From positions 1 to 43,182 of the forward strand of contig JAPLRU010000062.1 in the NCBI GenBank assembly GCA_026399025.1: a stretch of 43,182 nt of DNA, in the 5' to 3' direction. The translations under genes were made by a program, and so were the position numbers. Of the stretch, positions 1 to 7,489 are shown piece after piece. This stretch comes from Methylobacter sp. (GTDB lineage Bacteria; Pseudomonadota; Gammaproteobacteria; Methylococcales; Methylomonadaceae). The notes below the pieces were generated by a model. It saw only the letters and a list, made by a program, of their open reading frames with translations, was not told the DNA's origin and did not search any database. Positions within the stretch are counted from its first letter, which is position 1, and every line of letters starts with the position of its first letter.

Positions 1-17
1 GGAGCGGTATTCAGGCA

Positions 18-39
18 TTCCCACGCCGGAGCGTGGGAA
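18..39. repeat. Short palindromic repeat (REP-like)
   Basis: A perfect 9-base inverted repeat, TTCCCACGC and GCGTGGGAA, surrounds CGGA. It lies downstream of bioB, close to the window edge. There is no T-run, so it looks like a dispersed REP-type hairpin rather than an intrinsic terminator. Confidence 0.55.
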
Positions 40-90
40 CGATAGTCTGCCCTCGCATCGAAAGAGGAGACTTTGTAAGGAGTTCATTGA

Positions 91-1059
91 TCAAGCGTAA
101 CTCGAACCGCCGGAATGCACGCCCAAGCGCTCAAACAAGGCCAAATCATGGTTAGTCATCGGATTATCGGTCGTCAATAATTTATCGCCGTAAAAAATCG
201 AATTGGCTCCGGCCAAAAAACACAGCGCCTGCATTTCATCGCTCATATCTTTGCGCCCCGCGGACAAACGGACCCGCGACTGGGGCATCATGATTCTGGC
301 AACAGCTATGGTTCGGATAAAAATAATCGGGTCCAGCGCCTCGGTGCCCATTAATGGCGTCCCCTCAACCTGCACCAGCATATTGACCGGCACGCTTTCA
401 GGATGCTTGGGCAGGTTGGCAAGTTCAATTAACAGCTTGGCGCGATCAACATCACTCTCGCCCATACCGACGATACCGCCGCAGCACACATTAATCCCGG
501 CATCCCTGACCCGCGCCAAGGTATCCAAACGATCCTGATAAGTCCGCGTGGTGATGACTTCGGAATAATAATCTTCGGAGGTATCCAGATTGTGATTGTA
601 ATAATCCAGGCCGCCTTGTTTTAAGCGGATGGTTTGGGCATCGGTCAACATGCCCAAGGTTACGCAAGTTTCCAGACCTAAGGCTTTCACGCCCTGCACC
701 ATTTCCACCACCCGTTCAACATCCCTGTCTTTAGGCTGACGCCAAGCCGCGCCCATGCAAAAACGCGATGCGCCTTGATCTTTAGCTTGTTGCGCCGCCT
801 GTAAAACCTTCTCAACCGGCATTAACGCTTCGGGCGTCAAATCAGAATCATAACGGGCGCTTTGCGGGCAATAACCGCAGTCTTCCGAACAGGAGCCGGT
901 TTTAATGCTCAGCAAGCTACTGATTTGAACTTCATTGGGATCGAAATTCTGCCGATGCATGGTTTGCGCCTTAAAAATCAGGTCATTAAAAGGCAGCGCA
1001 TAAAGCGCTTGCACTTCATCCAACTGCCAGTCATGGCGAATTGCAGGGTTTGCAGTCAT
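91..1059 (-). CDS. bioB: Biotin synthase BioB
   Basis: Radical-SAM enzyme that inserts sulfur into dethiobiotin in the last step of biotin synthesis, in the cytoplasm. The 322-residue length is typical. The radical-SAM cluster motif CSEDCGYC (C57, C61, C64) sits in the usual [17 protein letters not shown] context, and the NNLDTS-like [12 protein letters not shown] and GGIVGMGE segments of BioB are present. The auxiliary [2Fe-2S] cluster ligands would be the later Cys residues and the Arg of RLSAGR. The ATG start is preceded by GGAG at good spacing. The gene diverges from comF across 66 bases that hold only weak promoter-like sequence; I could not find a convincing BirA operator. Other bio genes are not in view. 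Confidence 0.97.
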   Translation of the reverse strand: MTANPAIRHDWQLDEVQALYALPFNDLIFKAQTMHRQNFDPNEVQISSLLSIKTGSCSEDCGYCPQSARYDSDLTPEALMPVEKVLQAAQQAKDQGASRFCMGAAWRQPKDRDVERVVEMVQGVKALGLETCVTLGMLTDAQTIRLKQGGLDYYNHNLDTSEDYYSEVITTRTYQDRLDTLARVRDAGINVCCGGIVGMGESDVDRAKLLIELANLPKHPESVPVNMLVQVEGTPLMGTEALDPIIFIRTIAVARIMMPQSRVRLSAGRKDMSDEMQALCFLAGANSIFYGDKLLTTDNPMTNHDLALFERLGVHSGGSSYA

Positions 1060-1125
1060 TCTGTTAAGCTCCGGTTACTGTAATATTTAAACAAAGACAA
1101 ATAATAAACTTGTCAACCTGTTCAA

Positions 1126-1833
1126 ATGAAAATGGTATACAACTGGATCAATATTATACAGGATTACCTGTTGCCGCCTACCTGCATCTTATGCGGAAAC
1201 CCCGGCTATGATTCCCGCGACATTTGCCATTCTTGCTATAGCCACTTGCCCAGAAATAACCTGTGCTGTTACCGTTGCGGCGAAATACTGGAAACGCCCA
1301 TCGCCGCGCCCGTACTTTGCGGCCGCTGCCTGAGCCGCCAGCCTGCTTTTGACGAGACTTACGCCCCGTTCGTTCATCAAGGCGCCATCCGGCATTTGAT
1401 CGGCACTTTAAAATTCGGCGCCGATTACAAGAATGCCCGCTTGCTCGGTATGCTGTTGGCCGATCACTTAAAACAAACCGCCGAACGGCCGGATTTGATA
1501 GTGCCGGTTCCGTTACATAAAGCCCGTTACCGCCAACGCGGCTTCAACCAAGCCATAGAAATCGGCAGAACCGTAGCCAAAGCATTGCAGATACCGCTAG
1601 ACCTCACCAGTTGTAAACGGCACCGCGACACGCCGCATCAAACCCAGTTAACCGCCAAAAAACGCCGCAAAAACATGAAAAACGCCTTTTCCGTTATCAA
1701 GCCCCTTCATGCCAAGCATATCGCGATACTGGACGACGTGATGACCACCGGCTCGACCGCCCATGAACTGGCTTATGTGTTGAAACAAGCCGGGGCAAGC
1801 CGGGTTGATGTTTGGGTTTGTGCGCGGGCTTGA
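1126..1833 (+). CDS. comF: ComF family protein (phosphoribosyltransferase fold)
   Basis: ComF-type protein of 235 residues, cytoplasmic, linked in other bacteria to DNA uptake and single-strand DNA handling. The N-terminal third has four Cys pairs (CILC, CHSC, CYRC, CGRC), a double zinc-ribbon. The C-terminal part carries the type I phosphoribosyltransferase signature ILDDVMTTGST near residues 203-213, followed by a short C-terminus. The region LIVPVPLHKARYRQRGFNQA is a family hallmark. It diverges from bioB, a neighbour arrangement common in gammaproteobacteria. No complete competence operon is in view, so a role in transformation is inferred from the family only. Confidence 0.93.
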   Translation: MKMVYNWINIIQDYLLPPTCILCGNPGYDSRDICHSCYSHLPRNNLCCYRCGEILETPIAAPVLCGRCLSRQPAFDETYAPFVHQGAIRHLIGTLKFGADYKNARLLGMLLADHLKQTAERPDLIVPVPLHKARYRQRGFNQAIEIGRTVAKALQIPLDLTSCKRHRDTPHQTQLTAKKRRKNMKNAFSVIKPLHAKHIAILDDVMTTGSTAHELAYVLKQAGASRVDVWVCARA

Positions 1834-1836
1834 TTG

Positions 1837-1875
1837 ATTGCCTCCGATAGGAATTTTGAAGAGGCAATGATTTTT
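1837..1875 (+). terminator. Probable intrinsic terminator of comF
   Basis: An 8-base inverted repeat, ATTGCCTC (1837-1844) and GAGGCAAT (1861-1868), with a 16-base loop is followed by GATTTTT. It starts four bases after the comF stop codon. The loop is long, so confidence is moderate. Confidence 0.5.
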
Positions 1876-2055
1876 CTAAAACCGAAGTCCGAGACTGATC
1901 ATGCAGAAATTGCTGGAGCAATTGCCGTGGAGCGAATATCCGCCCAGGCAATCGTCCTGCTGGAGAGGGGGGTAGATCAACAGCATTGCCGGGCGGCTCC
2001 TACTGCTTAAAAAATACAAATTTTTCCGCGTAAAGACAACAACCGCAAAACCGCA
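1876..2055. other. Noncoding stretch between comF and the TetR gene
   Basis: No credible gene is seen. Around 1951-1970 there is a fragment, CCTGCTGGAGAGG, matching the G/C-rich palindromic repeat cores found complete at 9.2, 25.0 and 31.8 kb. This suggests a degenerate repeat remnant. Confidence 0.4.
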
Positions 2056-2655
2056 TCACTTTTTAACAATCGCATTCCAGGCCGCAAGCCACGCTTGCGA
2101 TTGATAAAAATCGGCTTTCCGGTCAAGAAACCCGGTCAGCACCAGTCGCAGGGTATTGTCAATAATGCCGAAAAAATGAGCGAAGCCCAACTGCGGGGTA
2201 ATAGTGCGAATTTCGCCTTCTTTAATGCCCGACTCGATAATCTTGAGGATTTTTATGAAAGCGGCGGACTCATGAAACGGCCTGGCTTCCGGTAAAAACT
2301 CGTTGACGTTTAAAATCAACAAAAACCGCATCACATCGGGCGCTTCATCGGTCAACTTAAACAGCAAATCGACGATGCTGCGCAATTGCTCGGACGGTTT
2401 TTCGTTTTTACGCCTGATGTCATCAATGGAGACATTTAAGCTGCTGAAAATGGTTGCATGCAATTGCGTGGCAATCATTTGTTTGGTGTTGAAGTGCTGA
2501 TAGATTATGGCCGTGGTTTTTATACCGGCCGCTTCTTTAATATCGATGAGCGATGTATTGAAATAGCCTTTTTCGGCAAACAGCTTCAAAGCCGCCAATA
2601 ATATTTGATCTTGCACTTCAGATTCGGTCTGAATATATTCTATTTCCTGGTCCAT
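2056..2655 (-). CDS. TetR/AcrR family transcriptional regulator
   Basis: One-component DNA-binding repressor of about 199 residues. The N-terminal helix-turn-helix is clear: ILLAALKLFAEKGYFNTSLIDIKEAAG, then YQHFNTKQMIA. The C-terminal two thirds should bind a ligand and dimerise, but the ligand cannot be read from sequence. I place the start at the ATG at 2655, preceded by an AAAGAAG stretch, rather than at a TTG 24 bases upstream that has no ribosome binding site. A perfect 17-base palindrome 58 bases upstream is a natural autoregulatory operator. No efflux or metabolic gene adjoins it divergently, so its target beyond itself is unknown. Confidence 0.88.
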   Translation of the reverse strand: MDQEIEYIQTESEVQDQILLAALKLFAEKGYFNTSLIDIKEAAGIKTTAIIYQHFNTKQMIATQLHATIFSSLNVSIDDIRRKNEKPSEQLRSIVDLLFKLTDEAPDVMRFLLILNVNEFLPEARPFHESAAFIKILKIIESGIKEGEIRTITPQLGFAHFFGIIDNTLRLVLTGFLDRKADFYQSQAWLAAWNAIVKK

Positions 2656-2712
2656 GTTCTTCTTTAACAGCTGATTCAATGCGCTGTATTGTATGTGAGT
2701 AAAAATCCAAAG

Positions 2713-2729
2713 GTCTATAAGTTATAGAC
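2713..2729. promoter_or_regulatory. Candidate operator of the adjacent TetR regulator
   Basis: GTCTATAAGTTATAGAC is a perfect 8-1-8 palindrome just upstream of the TetR gene. A further half-like CTATAG lies at about 2735-2740. Size, symmetry and position match a TetR-family operator. Binding is inferred, not shown. Confidence 0.6.
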
Positions 2730-2842
2730 TCAATTCTATAGTAGAGTGCCGTTTTCTTAAACGTCCTATCCGTCTCGACAATTAGTCCCGCACCGCCCTA
2801 CAGTCTACATCCCGTATCTTAATGGGGCGATGATATCAATAT

Positions 2843-3406
2843 TTATTTTGCGGTCAACACCGCCAATGCGGCGCTTAAATAATTGACCATCGACCATAAT
2901 GTCAATATGGCCGCAATATACAACAAACCGTAGCCGCAATAATTAATGGGTACGCCCAATAAATCATCGCGATACAACAACATCCCTATCGCCAGCATTT
3001 GCGCCGTGGTTTTCCATTTACCTAACTGGGAAACTTTAACATGCGCGCGCTGGCCGATTTCCGCCATCCACTCCCGTAACGAGGCAATGGTTATTTCCCG
3101 GCCGATAATGACTGCGGCGGGAATAGCCAAATAAGGACTGGCCTGCTGCTGAACGATCAACACCAACACCATGGCCACCATCAGTTTATCCGCCACCGGA
3201 TCTAAAAAAGCGCCGAACGGTGTTTCCAATTGCATTTTTCTGGCAAGATAGCCGTCCAGCCAGTCGGTAAACCCGGCAAATACGAAAATCAGCGTACACG
3301 CTAGATTCGAATAGGTCCAGGGCAGATAGAAAATCACGGTTAATAACGGAATTAACGCGATTCTTAACAGCGTGAGGTTTGTAGGTATGTTAAATTCAAT
3401 TGTCAT
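2843..3406 (-). CDS. pgsA: CDP-diacylglycerol--glycerol-3-phosphate 3-phosphatidyltransferase
   Basis: Membrane enzyme that makes phosphatidylglycerol-phosphate from CDP-diacylglycerol and glycerol-3-phosphate, the committed step to phosphatidylglycerol and cardiolipin. It has 187 residues and several hydrophobic segments. The CDP-alcohol phosphotransferase motif D-x2-D-G-x2-A-R-x8-G-x3-D-x3-D is complete: D48, D51, G52, A55, R56, G65, D69, D73. The ATG lies inside the end of uvrC (11-base overlap), so the two are translationally coupled. The uvrC-pgsA order is widely conserved in gammaproteobacteria. No clear intrinsic terminator follows it. Confidence 0.95.
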   Translation of the reverse strand: MTIEFNIPTNLTLLRIALIPLLTVIFYLPWTYSNLACTLIFVFAGFTDWLDGYLARKMQLETPFGAFLDPVADKLMVAMVLVLIVQQQASPYLAIPAAVIIGREITIASLREWMAEIGQRAHVKVSQLGKWKTTAQMLAIGMLLYRDDLLGVPINYCGYGLLYIAAILTLWSMVNYLSAALAVLTAK

Positions 3407-5237
3407 CTTGATGATGAAATAATTCGTAAATCCGTTGTGCCAATTGACGGCTTATACCGTCCACACTGCAAAGTGCATCCACCCCAGCCTGTGAAATACC
3501 TTGCAGCCCCCCAAATTGTTTTAATAAAATCTGCCGCCGTTTAGGACCTAATCCCGGAATGGCTTCCATCGCCGATTGTTTCTTAGCTTTGCCCCGGCGT
3601 TGCCGGTGCCCTGTTATCGCAAACCGGTGCGCTTCATCGCGAATATGCTGAATTAACAGCAGTCCGCCGGCTCCGGGTTTGATGTCTATCGGCTGATTTC
3701 GATCCACCAGTATCAGTTTTTCCATGCCCGGTTTTCTATCCGGCCCCTTGGAAACACCGACTATCATAACATTGTTTACGTCTAATTCCGCCAATGCCTT
3801 TTGCGCTTCATGCACTTGGCCTTTACCGCCGTCTATCAGCAATATGTCCGGGGCCGGGTGCTCGCCCTGCTTTAGCCGCTTAAAACGCCTGAACACCGCC
3901 TGATGAATGGCCGCATAATCGTCGCCGCCGGTTATGCCTTCTATATTAAAGCGGCGATAGGCCGACTTGACCGGCCCTTCCAGATCGAAAACAACGCAGG
4001 AAGCTACCGTTTTTTCGCCCTGAGTATGACTAATGTCAAAGCATTCAAGGCGTTTGGGCAATTCCTTGCAGCCCAATTCTTCCTGTAAGCTCAGGAATCG
4101 GGCATAAATTCCCTGCTTATCGGATAACTTGCTCTGCAAGGAGTTTTCAGCGTTAGTGCAGGCCATTTGCAGCCATTTTGAGCGCTCGCCCCTGACATTA
4201 TGAGCAATAGCCACCGCATGTTTTGCTTGAGCTGCCAGCACTTCCGTCAACAAATCGACTTCTTCCGGTTGATGACTGACGATCAATTCATGAGGCGTTT
4301 GCTTATCCAGATAATATTGCGGAATAAAGGCTTGAACGATAGCGGCCGGATCATGCTCATCATTTATCTTGGGGAAAAACACTTTATTGCCTAAGTGCTG
4401 GCCGTTACGGATAAAAAATACCTGTACGCAAGCCATGCCCGCTTTGCTTGCGCAAGCGATAATATCGACATCGCCGCGCTCGCCGTGAACAAAATGTTTT
4501 TCCAATACCGAGCGCAATTTTACAATTTGATCCCGATACCCGGCCGCCTGCTCATAGTCAAGGTTGCGCGAGGCGGCTTCCATATTGGCAATCAATTGAT
4601 CGATCAGCAGGCCGCCCTTGCCTTCTAAAAACAACACCGTATTATCGACATCCTTCGCATAAGCGGCCTTATCGATTAAGCCCACGCAGGGCGCGGTACA
4701 GCGCCCTATCTGGTGCTGCAAACACGGCCGGGAGCGATTGTTATAGATGGAATCGTCGCACTGTCTGAGCGGAAAAATCCGTTGCAGCAGCTTAAGGCTT
4801 TCTTTGATGGCGCCGATGCCGGGATAAGGACCGAAATATTTACCCTTAAGCTTTTTGGCGCCGCGATGCAGCGTGATTTGAGGAAAATCATGATCCGTGG
4901 ACAGGAAGATATAAGGGTAGGATCTATCATCCCTTAAACAGATATTGTATTGCGGCTTATGCCGTTTGATCAGCTGGCATTCCAGCAATAAAGCCTCGCC
5001 TTCGGTATGCGTCACCGTCACTTCAATGACCGCAATCTTGGGCACCATCCGGTGCGGCTTAAACGAGGCGGTTTGATTTTTAAAATAACTGGAAACGCGG
5101 TTCTTAAGGTTTTTGGCCTTGCCGATATAAATAATCTCGCCCTGATTGTTAAGCATTTTGTAAATGCCGGGGCGCGTGGTCAGGTTTTTTAAAAACGTTT
5201 TTATGTCAAAACGGGTTTCTGCTAACTCGGGGATCAC
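3396..5237 (-). CDS. uvrC: Excinuclease ABC subunit C
   Basis: Nuclease subunit of nucleotide-excision repair that makes both incisions around a lesion with UvrB. It has 613 residues, the usual length. An N-terminal GIY-YIG domain (GIY at 24-26, YIG at 37-39, Arg47) makes the 3' cut. A UVR motif for UvrB binding lies near residues 205-240 (LIDQLIANMEAASRNLDYEQA). The RNase H-like 5' nuclease domain begins around CFDISHTQGE. Helix-hairpin-helix repeats close the protein (IPGLGPKRRQILL, SVDGISRQLAQRI). The start is GTG at 5237. It is the first gene of the uvrC-pgsA unit. Confidence 0.97.
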   Translation of the reverse strand: MIPELAETRFDIKTFLKNLTTRPGIYKMLNNQGEIIYIGKAKNLKNRVSSYFKNQTASFKPHRMVPKIAVIEVTVTHTEGEALLLECQLIKRHKPQYNICLRDDRSYPYIFLSTDHDFPQITLHRGAKKLKGKYFGPYPGIGAIKESLKLLQRIFPLRQCDDSIYNNRSRPCLQHQIGRCTAPCVGLIDKAAYAKDVDNTVLFLEGKGGLLIDQLIANMEAASRNLDYEQAAGYRDQIVKLRSVLEKHFVHGERGDVDIIACASKAGMACVQVFFIRNGQHLGNKVFFPKINDEHDPAAIVQAFIPQYYLDKQTPHELIVSHQPEEVDLLTEVLAAQAKHAVAIAHNVRGERSKWLQMACTNAENSLQSKLSDKQGIYARFLSLQEELGCKELPKRLECFDISHTQGEKTVASCVVFDLEGPVKSAYRRFNIEGITGGDDYAAIHQAVFRRFKRLKQGEHPAPDILLIDGGKGQVHEAQKALAELDVNNVMIVGVSKGPDRKPGMEKLILVDRNQPIDIKPGAGGLLLIQHIRDEAHRFAITGHRQRRGKAKKQSAMEAIPGLGPKRRQILLKQFGGLQGISQAGVDALCSVDGISRQLAQRIYELFHHQDDN

Positions 5238-5452
5238 GCTTTATCCTAATCTTCTTCAACACAGGCGCAGGTTACAGCTTTTTACCTTTTCTCTGCGGCA
5301 GAGGTTTCCGGTGGAATTGGTAAAAAGCGCCAACATAACGGCCTATAGTATAGGCTTCACGCGAGCATGGATGCGGATTTTTTAGAAAGCTGAAATTCTG
5401 GATTTAAAAGCGACAATCAAGGGGGCAGTACGGCTAGGCAAGGTCGTGCAGT
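5238..5452. other. Noncoding junction upstream of uvrC
   Basis: No gene is seen. The last part (about 5416-5452) contains TCAAGGGGGCAG, a fragment of the CAAGGGG-type palindromic repeat whose full copy follows at 5453. The uvrC promoter should lie in the first 100 bases but I cannot pick it with confidence. Confidence 0.4.
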
Positions 5453-5503
5453 CAAGGGGTCAAAGTCATTGAAATTTTTAAGATCAATAACTCCGCCCCC
5501 TTG
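5453..5503. repeat. CAAGGGG-type short palindromic repeat, copy A
   Basis: A 51-base element with imperfect inverted ends, CAAGGGGTCAAAGT and ACTCCGCCCCCTTG, around CATTGAAATTTTTAAGATCAAT. The inner segment is itself symmetric (ATTGA and TCAAT). A near-identical copy is at 8439-8491 and tandem half-copies are at 7414-7473. Copy A abuts a truncated attC site. Confidence 0.75.
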
Positions 5504-5505
5504 GT

Positions 5506-5540
5506 ATGTAACCGCGCTCCGGTTGAGCGCCATGTTAGAC
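5506..5540 (-). other. Truncated attC-like recombination site
   Basis: Read on the minus strand, GTCTAAC (consensus RYYYAAC) occurs four bases after the stop of the 184-residue cassette gene. It is followed by ATGGCGCTCAACCGGAGCGC, which can form a GCGCTC/GAGCGC stem. Sequence homologous to the far half of an attC is missing; the palindromic repeat at 5453-5503 begins there. Confidence 0.55.
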
Positions 5541-5544
5541 ATCG

Positions 5545-6099
5545 CTACCGTCTGGGCAGCCTCATTGGGTTTTTCACAGGAAACCTGTAATAAGAATGCT
5601 CTTGCATATACCACATGATCTGCTTCCGACAATGGTCACGAAATCCATTGTCTGTCCAAAGGTCGCGCATCTCTTTCTTTGACAGACGCGCCCCTTGGTC
5701 CTCCACGTGCTTGGCCGAAAAGACACGGCCAATGTATGGATTGAGCTTTGGCCAAGGACGATTCGCGTTCTGGTAATGGCCATGTGGGACAGAGGGATAA
5801 GAATCAGGGTCAGAGCCAGTGAAATACCAGACTTTAAGTGCGATGAGCTCAAGAATGCGCGGCTCAAGTGGATTTGAAGGGATCGAGGCCCTTGAGGAAC
5901 TGTCCAAGATGCTTTCAAAGGATTGTTCTTCGCCGCATCTCTCGCTAACTTCTACCGTTGGCGTGCGCGGGTCTGATCTAGTGTCGGAGTCGTCATCAAG
6001 CCAAAGTGCGATTTCTATGCGCTCTTCGTATTCATCGAGGCCTATTAACCCAACCTCGAAGCTGAACCCGGCAAGAAATATCATTGTATCAGTTGACAT
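5545..6099 (-). CDS. Hypothetical cassette-encoded protein, 184 residues
   Basis: I do not recognise the family. The N-terminal half is acidic (EYEERIEIALWLDDDSD) and low in complexity through about residue 75. The C-terminal half is aromatic and basic, with HGHYQNANRPWPKLNPYIGR and a predicted helix-rich end containing HCRKQIMWYMQEHSYYRF. There is no signal peptide or membrane segment. The ATG is preceded by GGGGAG at six bases. The gene starts 17 bases after one attC and ends four bases before another attC-like end, the compact layout of an integron gene cassette. Cassette proteins are often of unknown function, and none is assigned here. Confidence 0.72.
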   Translation of the reverse strand: MSTDTMIFLAGFSFEVGLIGLDEYEERIEIALWLDDDSDTRSDPRTPTVEVSERCGEEQSFESILDSSSRASIPSNPLEPRILELIALKVWYFTGSDPDSYPSVPHGHYQNANRPWPKLNPYIGRVFSAKHVEDQGARLSKKEMRDLWTDNGFRDHCRKQIMWYMQEHSYYRFPVKNPMRLPRR

Positions 6100-6115
6100 G
6101 GAACTCCCCTGCGAC

Positions 6116-6182
6116 GCCTAATGTCTGAATTCACCGGCCTGCGCGGCTTTTCGCGCAGGCCCGGTGGAATGATGGGTTAGCC
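6116..6182 (-). other. Integron attC recombination site
   Basis: This 67-base site begins on the minus strand with GGCTAAC two bases after a cassette stop codon and ends with ATTAGGC. Between them is a stem of about 14 base pairs, CACCGG-CCTGCGCG paired with CGCGCAGG-CCGGTG, with one extrahelical base (6160) and a six-base loop. That is the folded single-strand architecture recognised by integron integrases. The crossover core should read GTTAGGC; here the first G is A, so the site may recombine poorly. Confidence 0.82.
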
Positions 6183-6184
6183 GC

Positions 6185-6709
6185 TTAGCAGTCGACGCCA
6201 TTTTGATTGTGGCGCTCCATTTCTGCGAGATGCTCGGGTTCTTCGTAACGCCCATGAACGCCGATGAATGAGCCAGCAGGATGGTATCGGCCATCGGTGC
6301 CCGCAAACGCACCTTTGATGTGGTAGCGCCCGTCGTTTCCCAGAAACGAACCCGCATAGTGATACCGACCGTCTTGACCAAGGAAGCAGCCTTGCGGATG
6401 ATATTTTCCGTCTTGTCCAAGGAAGGCACCTTGTGGATGGTACTTTCCATCCTGGCCGAGGAATTGACCTTGCGGATGGTACTTACCATCTGGACCGACG
6501 AACTGGCCATGCGGATGGTATTTGCCGTCTTGACCGACGAACTCTCCCTTCCGATGGTACTTTCCGTCAGTGCCTAGAAAGGAACCCGCCGGATGGTATT
6601 GCCCGTCTTGGCCGAGGAAAGAGCCTTTGGGGTGATATTTCCCATCAGTGCCGAGAAAAGAACCAGCGGAGTGGTACTGACCGTCAACACCAAGAAATTT
6701 ACCGGGCAT
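6185..6709 (-). CDS. Tandem 13-residue repeat protein in a gene cassette
   Basis: The 174-residue protein is almost entirely twelve consecutive 13-residue units of the pattern G-x-F-[LV]-G-x-D-G-[KQR]-Y-H-P-x, starting at residue 3. They are followed by a short charged tail, EEPEHLAEMERHNQNGVDC. In DNA this is a 39-base tandem array. The regular F, DG and YH positions suggest a repetitive beta structure, and eleven of the twelve units carry a His. No signal peptide or membrane segment is seen. A strong GGAGG lies eight bases before the ATG. attC sites lie on both sides, so it is a cassette gene. I cannot assign it to a named repeat family; it is shorter in period than MORN repeats. Confidence 0.82.
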   Translation of the reverse strand: MPGKFLGVDGQYHSAGSFLGTDGKYHPKGSFLGQDGQYHPAGSFLGTDGKYHRKGEFVGQDGKYHPHGQFVGPDGKYHPQGQFLGQDGKYHPQGAFLGQDGKYHPQGCFLGQDGRYHYAGSFLGNDGRYHIKGAFAGTDGRYHPAGSFIGVHGRYEEPEHLAEMERHNQNGVDC

Positions 6710-6728
6710 AAGAAAATCCTCCAGAAGC

Positions 6729-6766
6729 GGCTAACGTAGAGCTAACCGGGCGCGGCCCGGAAAGCT
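6729..6766 (-). other. Partial attC site
   Basis: On the minus strand the proximal half of an attC is seen. It has a hairpin AGCTTTCCGGG...CCCGGTTAGCT (6740-6766), then TACGTTAGCC, whose GTTAGCC (6729-6735) is the crossover core. It stands 20 bases before the start of the 13-residue repeat gene. The distal half (an RYYYAAC box) is not found; a GACCCC-type repeat end lies there instead. Confidence 0.62.
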
Positions 6767-6777
6767 GAAAAAATAAA

Positions 6778-6803
6778 GACGAATTTAACTTTACTCTGAC
6801 CCC
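6778..6803. repeat. GGGGTCAGAGT-type repeat end at attC junction
   Basis: Minus-strand GGGGTCAGAGTAAAGTTAAA shares GGGGTCAGAGT with the CAAGGGG-type repeats at 5.45, 7.4 and 8.4 kb but then diverges. It occupies the place where the missing half of the attC at 6729-6766 should be. Confidence 0.5.
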
Positions 6804-6829
6804 AATTATTCTGAGCACCATAGATATGT

Positions 6830-7162
6830 TCATGCAGGGTATATTGCTACTGAATAATCTCCACCCATTTTTCCAGAGTTGCCCTTTACAACAAGTTCTT
6901 TGGTTTCTTTTAAGTACTCGTATGTTTGAAACCTTTCAGTGAAGTCAAGATGGTAATTATTCACGGACAAATCGCTGTTGGCAGTTAGCGATATTTTTCC
7001 ATCGTCGTAGCCATTCCTTACAAAGAGGACTTCAGTGACTGATTTTGTGTTTTGGACGCGTGACCTGTAGTCAACAATTGCGCTAAATCTACAGTTCCCG
7101 TACGCATCTGTTTCTAGGCTGTGTGCTTCCATGAAATCCATTACTGGAAAACTGCCGCTCAT
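6830..7162 (-). CDS. Hypothetical cassette-encoded protein, 110 residues
   Basis: A small protein I do not recognise. It has no signal peptide or membrane segment. Composition is ordinary, with beta-like segments (CRFSAIVDYRSRV, SVTEVLFVRNGYDDGKISL) and a short Lys/Gly C-terminus ending SVAIYPA. The ATG at 7162 is preceded by GAGGAAA at good spacing. An attC-type core, GTTAGGC, lies 34 bases upstream and a partial attC lies downstream, so it appears to be the third cassette of the array. Its codon use and AT content are a little different from the flanking housekeeping genes, which fits transfer. Confidence 0.65.
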   Translation of the reverse strand: MSGSFPVMDFMEAHSLETDAYGNCRFSAIVDYRSRVQNTKSVTEVLFVRNGYDDGKISLTANSDLSVNNYHLDFTERFQTYEYLKETKELVVKGNSGKMGGDYSVAIYPA

Positions 7163-7196
7163 ATATTTTTCCTCGATGTGTGCAAAATCGTGTGTG

Positions 7197-7228
7197 GCCT
7201 AACGTTAAGTAGACACCGAAAACGGTGT
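7197..7228 (-). other. attC end upstream of the 110-residue cassette gene
   Basis: Minus-strand AACGTTAGGC matches the attC crossover core GTTRRRY. It is preceded by a hairpin ACACCG/CGGTGT (7213-7228). A possible distant partner is TTTAGG-like sequence at 7364-7370, which would make a long site, but that pairing is weak. Confidence 0.45.
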
Positions 7229-7413
7229 ATATCAAATATCAATTGCTGGGAACAAACGGTGTATAACACCATCCTTTGGTTGCTCAAGACTAGATTCTAT
7301 AGTAATTACACTACTAATAGCAACCTTTTTATGCCCAATAAAAACACACCTTCAAAACCACTCGTTTAGGTGAGCGGCCACATTCACATCAAAACATTAC
7401 GCAAGGTAAAATA
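7229..7413. other. Noncoding AT-rich stretch inside the cassette cluster
   Basis: No credible gene is seen. There is a 7-base inverted repeat GGTTGCT (7278-7284) and AGCAACC (7317-7323) followed by five T on the plus strand. It could be a weak terminator or part of a long attC. Confidence 0.35.
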
Positions 7414-7473
7414 AGATCAAGGGGCCAGAGTCATTGAAATTTCAGATCAAGGGGTCAGAGTTATTGAAATTTT
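7414..7473. repeat. Tandem half-copies of the CAAGGGG-type repeat (copy B)
   Basis: Two consecutive 30-base units begin AGATCAAGGGG and differ at only a few positions (CCAGAGTCATTGAAATTT against TCAGAGTTATTGAAATTT). Each is the left half of the complete element seen at 5453-5503 and 8439-8491. Confidence 0.72.
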
Positions 7474-7489
7474 TAAAGAGAGCCATAGA

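Noticed and set aside
1060..1125. A BirA operator between bioB and comF
   Set aside because: TTGTCAACC is present once, but the matching GGTT(T/G)ACAA half at the required distance is not.
6185..6709. The 39-base tandem array as a CRISPR array or minisatellite
   Set aside because: There are no spacers, the unit is in coding phase with a good ribosome binding site, and the amino-acid consensus is better kept than the DNA.
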